A DNA stretch of 9,092 nt from an uncultured Clostridia bacterium (GTDB taxonomy: Bacteria; Bacillota; Clostridia; Christensenellales; Aristaeellaceae), in NCBI GenBank assembly GCA_945877525.1, contig CAMDVP010000116.1:1-9092 (forward strand), given 5' to 3'. Position numbers and translations under genes: made by a program. The notes under the pieces are model-generated. The model made no database searches. It had not been told where the DNA came from and saw only the letters and a program-made list of their open reading frames with translations. Below are positions 5,730 through 9,092 of the stretch, one piece after another (positions within the stretch are counted from its first letter, which is position 1; each line of letters opens with the position of its first letter).

Positions 5730-5738
5730 TGGTATACT
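5730..5738 (+). promoter_or_regulatory. Extended -10 promoter of the exonuclease III gene
   Basis: TGG followed by TATACT (5733-5738) is an extended -10 element; the region 17 bases upstream has only a poor -35 (TTTCAT). Start is expected near 5745. On the opposite strand TTGACA (5738-5743) with a poor CAAAAT 18 bases further could serve the divergent TauE-family gene, so the two promoters may overlap. Confidence 0.6.
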
Positions 5739-5770
5739 GTCAATAGAGCAAAGATACAGGAGGAAACGCC

Positions 5771-6526
5771 ATGCGAATGATCTCGTGGAATGTCAACGGC
5801 CTGCGCGCCGTGCTGGGAAAGGGCTTCATGGACGCCTTTGCCGCCCTGGACGCGGATGTGTTCTGCCTGCAGGAAACCAAGCTGCAGCCCGGACAGCTGG
5901 AGCTTCCGCTGCCCGGCTATCATCAGTACTGGAATTACGCCGAGCGCAAGGGCTACTCCGGCACGGCTGTCTTTACCAGGCGGGAGCCCCTCTCCGTGCG
6001 CTATGGCATTGGGGTGGAGGAGCACGATCATGAGGGCCGCGTCATTACCCTGGACATGGGGGATTTCTATCTGGTCACCGTATACACCCCCAACGCCCAG
6101 CGGGAGCTGACCCGCCTGGACTACCGCATGGCCTGGGAGGATGCGTTCCTTCATTATTTGAAGGAGCTGGAAAGGGACAAGCCCATCGTGTTCTGCGGCG
6201 ACCTGAATGTAGCGCATTGTGAAATAGACCTCAAAAACCCCGCCAGTAACGTGAACAACGCGGGCTTTACCCCGCAGGAGAGGGGAAAGCTGACCGCCCT
6301 GCTAAGCAGCGGCTTTGTGGACACCTTCCGCCATTTCCATCCGGAGGAAACCGGCGCGTATACCTGGTGGAGCTACATGTTCCACGCCAGGGAGCGGAAC
6401 ACGGGCTGGCGCATTGACTATTTCATTGTATCGGAAGCGCTCACGCCACGGCTGGAGGGCGCCTGCATCCACCCGGAAATTTTCGGTTCGGATCACTGCC
6501 CGGTAGAACTGACGCTCAGGGCTTGA
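5771..6526 (+). CDS. xth: Exodeoxyribonuclease III / AP endonuclease (ExoA/Xth family)
   Basis: This is a base-excision repair enzyme that cuts 5' of abasic sites and has 3'-5' exonuclease and 3'-phosphatase activity, acting on DNA in the cytoplasm. The 251-residue length is typical of ExoA. Visible active-site motifs are SWNVNGLR (residues 5-12), LQETK with metal ligand E35, YTPN (105-108), GDLNVAH with D144 and N146, W-R-IDY with D216, and the terminal SDHCP with D241 and H242. All catalytic residues are present. AGGAGG at 5758-5763, 7 bases before the ATG, fixes the start. It runs divergent from the TauE-family gene and is followed by a separately promoted gene. Confidence 0.96.
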   Translation: MRMISWNVNGLRAVLGKGFMDAFAALDADVFCLQETKLQPGQLELPLPGYHQYWNYAERKGYSGTAVFTRREPLSVRYGIGVEEHDHEGRVITLDMGDFYLVTVYTPNAQRELTRLDYRMAWEDAFLHYLKELERDKPIVFCGDLNVAHCEIDLKNPASNVNNAGFTPQERGKLTALLSSGFVDTFRHFHPEETGAYTWWSYMFHARERNTGWRIDYFIVSEALTPRLEGACIHPEIFGSDHCPVELTLRA

Positions 6527-6551
6527 CGAACGGCGCGGCTTGCCGTACACT
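6523..6551 (+). promoter_or_regulatory. Promoter of the DUF4867-like gene, overlapping the xth stop codon
   Basis: TTGACG (6523-6528) and TACACT (6546-6551) are 17 bases apart. The -35 box contains the TGA stop of the exonuclease gene (6524-6526). Start is expected near 6558, about 50 bases before the ATG at 6609. No terminator is seen between the genes, so readthrough is also likely. Confidence 0.7.
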
Positions 6552-6608
6552 ATTTGGTAGATGGCGCCGCCTCTGCGCGGCTTCTGAATGAGAAAGGATG
6601 CGATTTTC

Positions 6609-7244
6609 ATGAAAATTCTTCCCGTGACCGATGCTTCCTTCGCGCCCTACGGCCGTGTGGTGGAGGGCTACGACGTGGCTCCCCTCCTGGCAGCCCTGGA
6701 AAAAACGCCCCTGACCGACAGCGTGGTGTATGTACCCCGGGAGGAGCTGCTCCACCAGGCGGAGGGTGCGGACAAGGTGGGCGAGGCGCTCTTTGGCGGC
6801 ATGCCCTTTCAGCTGGGCTGGTGCAACGGCCGCAATACCCGCCTGAACTGTCTGGAATTCCACCGCGACAGCGAATTCAACCTGGGCACGGAGGACTTCA
6901 TCCTGCTGATTGCCAAGCAGGGCGAAATCGTGAACGGCGTGCTGGACACCGCCTGCGTAAAGGCCTTCCGCGTACCTGCCGGCGTGCTGGTGGAGTGCTA
7001 TGCCACCACGCTGCATTACGCTCCCTGCCACACCGACGCACAGAAGGGCTTCCGGGTGATGGTGGCCCTGCCCGCGGGCACCAACACCGATTACCGCCCC
7101 GAGGGCGGCGCGAACACCATGGATCGCATGCTGTGGGCGCGCAACAAGTGGCTGCTGGCCCATGCGGAGAGCAGCGAAGCCGCCCAGGGCGCCGTGGTGG
7201 CCCTCCAGGGAGAGAACATCGATATCGCCCCTGACCTGGCGTAA
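6609..7244 (+). CDS. DUF4867-like cupin-type protein
   Basis: This 211-residue soluble protein resembles the DUF4867 family as I remember it: a short N-terminal MKILPVTDASFAPYGRVVEGYD, then GGMPFQLGWCNGRNTRLNCL with EFHRDSE (about 63-89), and a second half with VPAGVLVECYATTLHYAPCH (122-141). H85 with E89, and H136 or H141, could form a cupin-style metal site. The beta-rich pattern with glycine turns fits a small-molecule or sugar-related cupin, and family members often sit near carbohydrate genes, here next to a sugar ABC transporter. Function is unproven. Start 6609 is preferred because AAAGGA lies 10 bases upstream; the ATG at 6588 lacks an RBS. Confidence 0.75.
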   Translation: MKILPVTDASFAPYGRVVEGYDVAPLLAALEKTPLTDSVVYVPREELLHQAEGADKVGEALFGGMPFQLGWCNGRNTRLNCLEFHRDSEFNLGTEDFILLIAKQGEIVNGVLDTACVKAFRVPAGVLVECYATTLHYAPCHTDAQKGFRVMVALPAGTNTDYRPEGGANTMDRMLWARNKWLLAHAESSEAAQGAVVALQGENIDIAPDLA

Positions 7245-7264
7245 GCCTTTATGCAGTGGCCGCC

Positions 7265-7297
7265 GCTTTTCCTCCGGCCGGGTAAAAGCTGTTTTTT
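7265..7297 (+). terminator. Terminator after the DUF4867-like gene
   Basis: GCTTTT (7265-7270) pairs with AAAAGC (7284-7289) with an inner CC/GG pairing possible, followed two bases later by a run of six T (7292-7297). It separates this gene from the transporter operon. Confidence 0.65.
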
Positions 7298-7310
7298 GTC
7301 TAATCCGCAC

Positions 7311-7335
7311 AATTTCCATGCAATCTATGGAAATT
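7311..7335. promoter_or_regulatory. 9-bp inverted repeat upstream of the transporter promoter, candidate operator
   Basis: AATTTCCAT (7311-7319) and ATGGAAATT (7327-7335) are perfect inverted arms around a 7-base spacer. A further half-like TTATCCAT follows directly. The centre is about 37 bases upstream of the -35 box, a position fitting an activator, or a repressor acting with another site. The regulator is not in this window. Confidence 0.6.
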
Positions 7336-7359
7336 ATCCATAAAAACAAAAATATTTGC

Positions 7360-7388
7360 TTGACAGAATATACTTAATTCACTATAAT
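7360..7388 (+). promoter_or_regulatory. Perfect consensus promoter of the sugar transporter operon
   Basis: TTGACA (7360-7365), 17-base spacer and TATAAT (7383-7388), both exact consensus in an AT-rich stretch. Start is expected near 7395, giving a leader of about 60 bases. AGGAGG at 7441-7446 precedes the ATG by 9 bases. Such a promoter implies high expression unless repressed. Confidence 0.9.
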
Positions 7389-7455
7389 TAAAACTAAATT
7401 TTGAGCAGCTGGTTACAGCAGCTTCAGATCAATTTCGTTAAGGAGGACGTCCATC

Positions 7456-8832
7456 ATGAAGAAAACCCTGGTTTCTCTTTTCCTGGTGCTGACCATGCTG
7501 GCCACGCTGCTGGCAGTGCCCGCCATGGCCGAATCCAAGCCCGAGGGCTGGAACAACGTGAACGCTGAGGGCTATGTTTTCCCCGATTACTCCGGCGAAA
7601 CCATGAGCATCATGTGGTGGGGCTCTGACACCCGTGCGGGCATCACCATCAAGGTCATCGAGATGTACGAGCAGCTCACCGGCCTGAAGATCGAGTATGA
7701 ATACTACGACGGCGGCAGCTACTGGACGCAGTTCCAGGCCAAGATGGCCGCCGGCACCCTGCCGGACGTGTTCCAGATGGGCAACAACTGGGCCACCTAC
7801 TATGACACCATCACGCCCCTGAATCCCTACATCGAGGATGGCACCATCGACACCACCGCCATCTCCGACACCATGATCGCCACCACCGTGAACAACGCCA
7901 ACGGCGACGTGACCGGCATGTCCAACGGCACCAACGCCCGCTGCTTCGCCTATAACCCCGCCATCTTTGACGATTGCGGCGTTGCCTATCCCACCGACAA
8001 CTGGACCTGGGACGACTTTGCCGCCGCGGCCCGCGCCATCACCGCCAAGACCGGCAACCCCGCCATCACCACCCTGGAGTACAACTCCCTGGCCTACAGC
8101 GTTGTCACCCAGTGGAAGGAAGGCTACAACTTCTACGCCATGGACGGCAGCGACTTCGCCTTTGAGGGCGACACCGCTCCCCTGGCCTTCATCTTCGACC
8201 TGCTGACCACCCTGATGAACGAGGGCTGCATCGGCGACTACGGCATCCAGAACGAGATCGGCACCAACGTCGAGGCTGACTGGATCGCCTATGGCGACGC
8301 TGCCATGATGATGCTCTCCTCCAACCAGTTCCAGGCCCTGAGCAATGTGGCCTCTGAGAACGGTATCACCCTGAAGCTGTGCACCATCCCCCGTGTGCAT
8401 GCTGACGGCCAGAGCGGCATGGTCGTCCGTTCCTCTCAGCAGATGAGCATCTACTCCGGTTCCCAGAAGAAGGAAATTGCCGCCAACTTCCTGAACTTCT
8501 TCGTCAACAGCGTCGAGGCCAACAAGATCCTGAACTGCGAGCGCGGCGTGTCCATCAACAGCGACGTGCTGGCCGCTCTGAAGGCTGATCCCGAGCTGTC
8601 CACCAATGTGACCGCCGAGATCTACACCCTGATCGACCTGGTCGGCTCCTTCCCGGATGCTGCCAACTCCAGCCCCGCCGAGCCCACCGCCAACGAGGAA
8701 ATCTCCAACGTGCTCAAGAGCACCTACTTCCAGGGCATGGCTCAGGGCAACTTCGCCAGCGCTCAGGAAGCGGCTGACCAGTTCTGGGCCGAGGCTCAGG
8801 AAATCTGGAACCGCTACGAGACCGCCAAGTAA
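7456..8832 (+). CDS. Sugar ABC transporter substrate-binding protein (family 1)
   Basis: This 458-residue extracellular binding protein would capture a sugar or oligosaccharide and deliver it to the membrane permeases encoded next. A signal peptide covers residues 1-25 (MKKTLVSLFLVLTMLATLLA then VPAMA) with predicted signal peptidase I cleavage after AMA. There is no lipobox cysteine, unlike most monoderm binding proteins. The mature protein shows the family pattern: IMWWGSD, the YEQLTGLKIEYEY region, AKMAAGTLPDVFQMGNNW (ligand-lobe hinge), a central WTWDDFAAAARAI, and the late RGVSINSDVLAAL motif. Codon use is highly biased to C-ending codons, consistent with strong expression. The substrate cannot be told from sequence alone. 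The next gene is a MalF-type permease. Confidence 0.93.
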   Translation: MKKTLVSLFLVLTMLATLLAVPAMAESKPEGWNNVNAEGYVFPDYSGETMSIMWWGSDTRAGITIKVIEMYEQLTGLKIEYEYYDGGSYWTQFQAKMAAGTLPDVFQMGNNWATYYDTITPLNPYIEDGTIDTTAISDTMIATTVNNANGDVTGMSNGTNARCFAYNPAIFDDCGVAYPTDNWTWDDFAAAARAITAKTGNPAITTLEYNSLAYSVVTQWKEGYNFYAMDGSDFAFEGDTAPLAFIFDLLTTLMNEGCIGDYGIQNEIGTNVEADWIAYGDAAMMMLSSNQFQALSNVASENGITLKLCTIPRVHADGQSGMVVRSSQQMSIYSGSQKKEIAANFLNFFVNSVEANKILNCERGVSINSDVLAALKADPELSTNVTAEIYTLIDLVGSFPDAANSSPAEPTANEEISNVLKSTYFQGMAQGNFASAQEAADQFWAEAQEIWNRYETAK

Positions 8833-8848
8833 TCTTCTTCGATGAACC

Positions 8849-8886
8849 ATGCGCCCTGAAGGTGTTCTTTCAGGGCGCATTTTCTT
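8849..8886 (+). terminator. Intercistronic hairpin with T tract (partial terminator)
   Basis: ATGCGCCCTGAA (8849-8860) and TTCAGGGCGCAT (8869-8880) form a perfect 12-bp stem with an 8-base loop, followed by TTTCTT. It lies between the binding protein gene and its permease gene. This is the usual place for a leaky terminator or RNA-stabilizing hairpin that gives more binding protein than permease. Confidence 0.85.
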
Positions 8887-8923
8887 GAACGGAGCTCCCG
8901 GCGGAAAGGAGTGCTTTGCCCTT

Positions 8924-9092
8924 ATGCAATCGGTCAGAAAGAAAAAGATCACGCTGTCCTCGTTCATGAATAACGACAACACTGTCGGCTATATCTTCGC
9001 AGCGCCCTTCCTCATCGGATTCTTCTGCCTGACGATGATTCCCATGGGCTTGTCGCTGTTCTATTCCTTCTGCAATTACAAGATCGGCGCGG
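8924..9092 (+). CDS. Sugar ABC transporter permease, MalF type (N-terminal part, cut by window end)
   Basis: The first 56 residues are visible. After a basic start (MQSVRKKKITLSSFMNNDNT) comes the family-typical first membrane helix GYIFAAPFLIGFFCLTMIPM followed by GLSLFYSFCNYKI. This matches the N-terminus of MalF/UgpA-like permeases of the MalFG type, which form the membrane channel with a second permease, expected downstream. The ATG at 8924 follows GGAAAGGAG with about 12 bases spacing, slightly long. The gene runs off the window. Confidence 0.9.
   Translation, partial: MQSVRKKKITLSSFMNNDNTVGYIFAAPFLIGFFCLTMIPMGLSLFYSFCNYKIGA

Noticed and set aside
5648..6217. N-terminal 190-codon extension of the TauE-family frame
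   Set aside because: It overlaps the exonuclease III gene in antisense and has no membrane or family pattern; the protein begins naturally at the first hydrophobic helix.
7438..8982. Minus-strand open frame of 514 codons opposite the sugar-binding protein gene
   Set aside because: It is a valine/glycine/histidine-rich shadow caused by C-biased third positions in the real gene, with no RBS or family motif.

Overview
The window looks like chromosome of a fairly GC-rich Firmicute, probably a gut Clostridia lineage. The evidence is strong AGGAGG-type ribosome binding sites, near-perfect sigma-A promoters, a TnpV/MobC-type mobile element common in such bacteria, and a family-1 sugar ABC transporter. 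The solute-binding protein has a type I signal peptide without a lipobox, a style I associate with Christensenellales-like Clostridia; that taxonomic guess is weak and rests on memory only.

Positions 1 to about 3836 are the integrase-proximal end of an integrated mobilizable element (IME or ICE); its other end lies before the window. Read on the minus strand from one consensus promoter (2939-2967), the genes are a small HTH excisionase-like protein, a tyrosine integrase, a ribbon-helix-helix-like protein, TnpV, a MobC-type accessory protein and the N-terminal 160 residues of a MOBP relaxase. They are tightly packed and often overlap. A divergent XRE-type regulator with an AT-hook-like basic tail (3069-3596) has its own promoter and a strong terminator. 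The remaining 180 bases (3659-3836) hold no gene. They contain three copies of a GTTATCA motif, which are candidate integrase or excisionase arm sites. The element stops exactly at the 3' end of guaA, a known integration hotspot, and leaves its coding sequence intact.

Positions 3837-7244 are host genes. guaA (minus) encodes only the ATP-pyrophosphatase and dimerization part of GMP synthase, with its own promoter and RBS and no glutaminase domain, as in the archaeal GuaAb subunit. Upstream on the same strand is a TauE/SafE-type membrane protein. Divergent from it are an exodeoxyribonuclease III gene and a DUF4867-like cupin-type gene. The latter has its own promoter, whose -35 box overlaps the exonuclease stop codon, and it is followed by a terminator.

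Positions 7300-9092 begin a carbohydrate ABC transporter operon. A 9-bp inverted repeat (likely operator) precedes a perfect TTGACA-17-TATAAT promoter. The solute-binding protein gene follows, then an intercistronic hairpin with a T tract (probably partial termination, so the binding protein is made in excess), then the start of a MalF-type permease cut by the window end. No gene-free stretch exceeds 300 bases. I see no CRISPR array, tRNA or rRNA.
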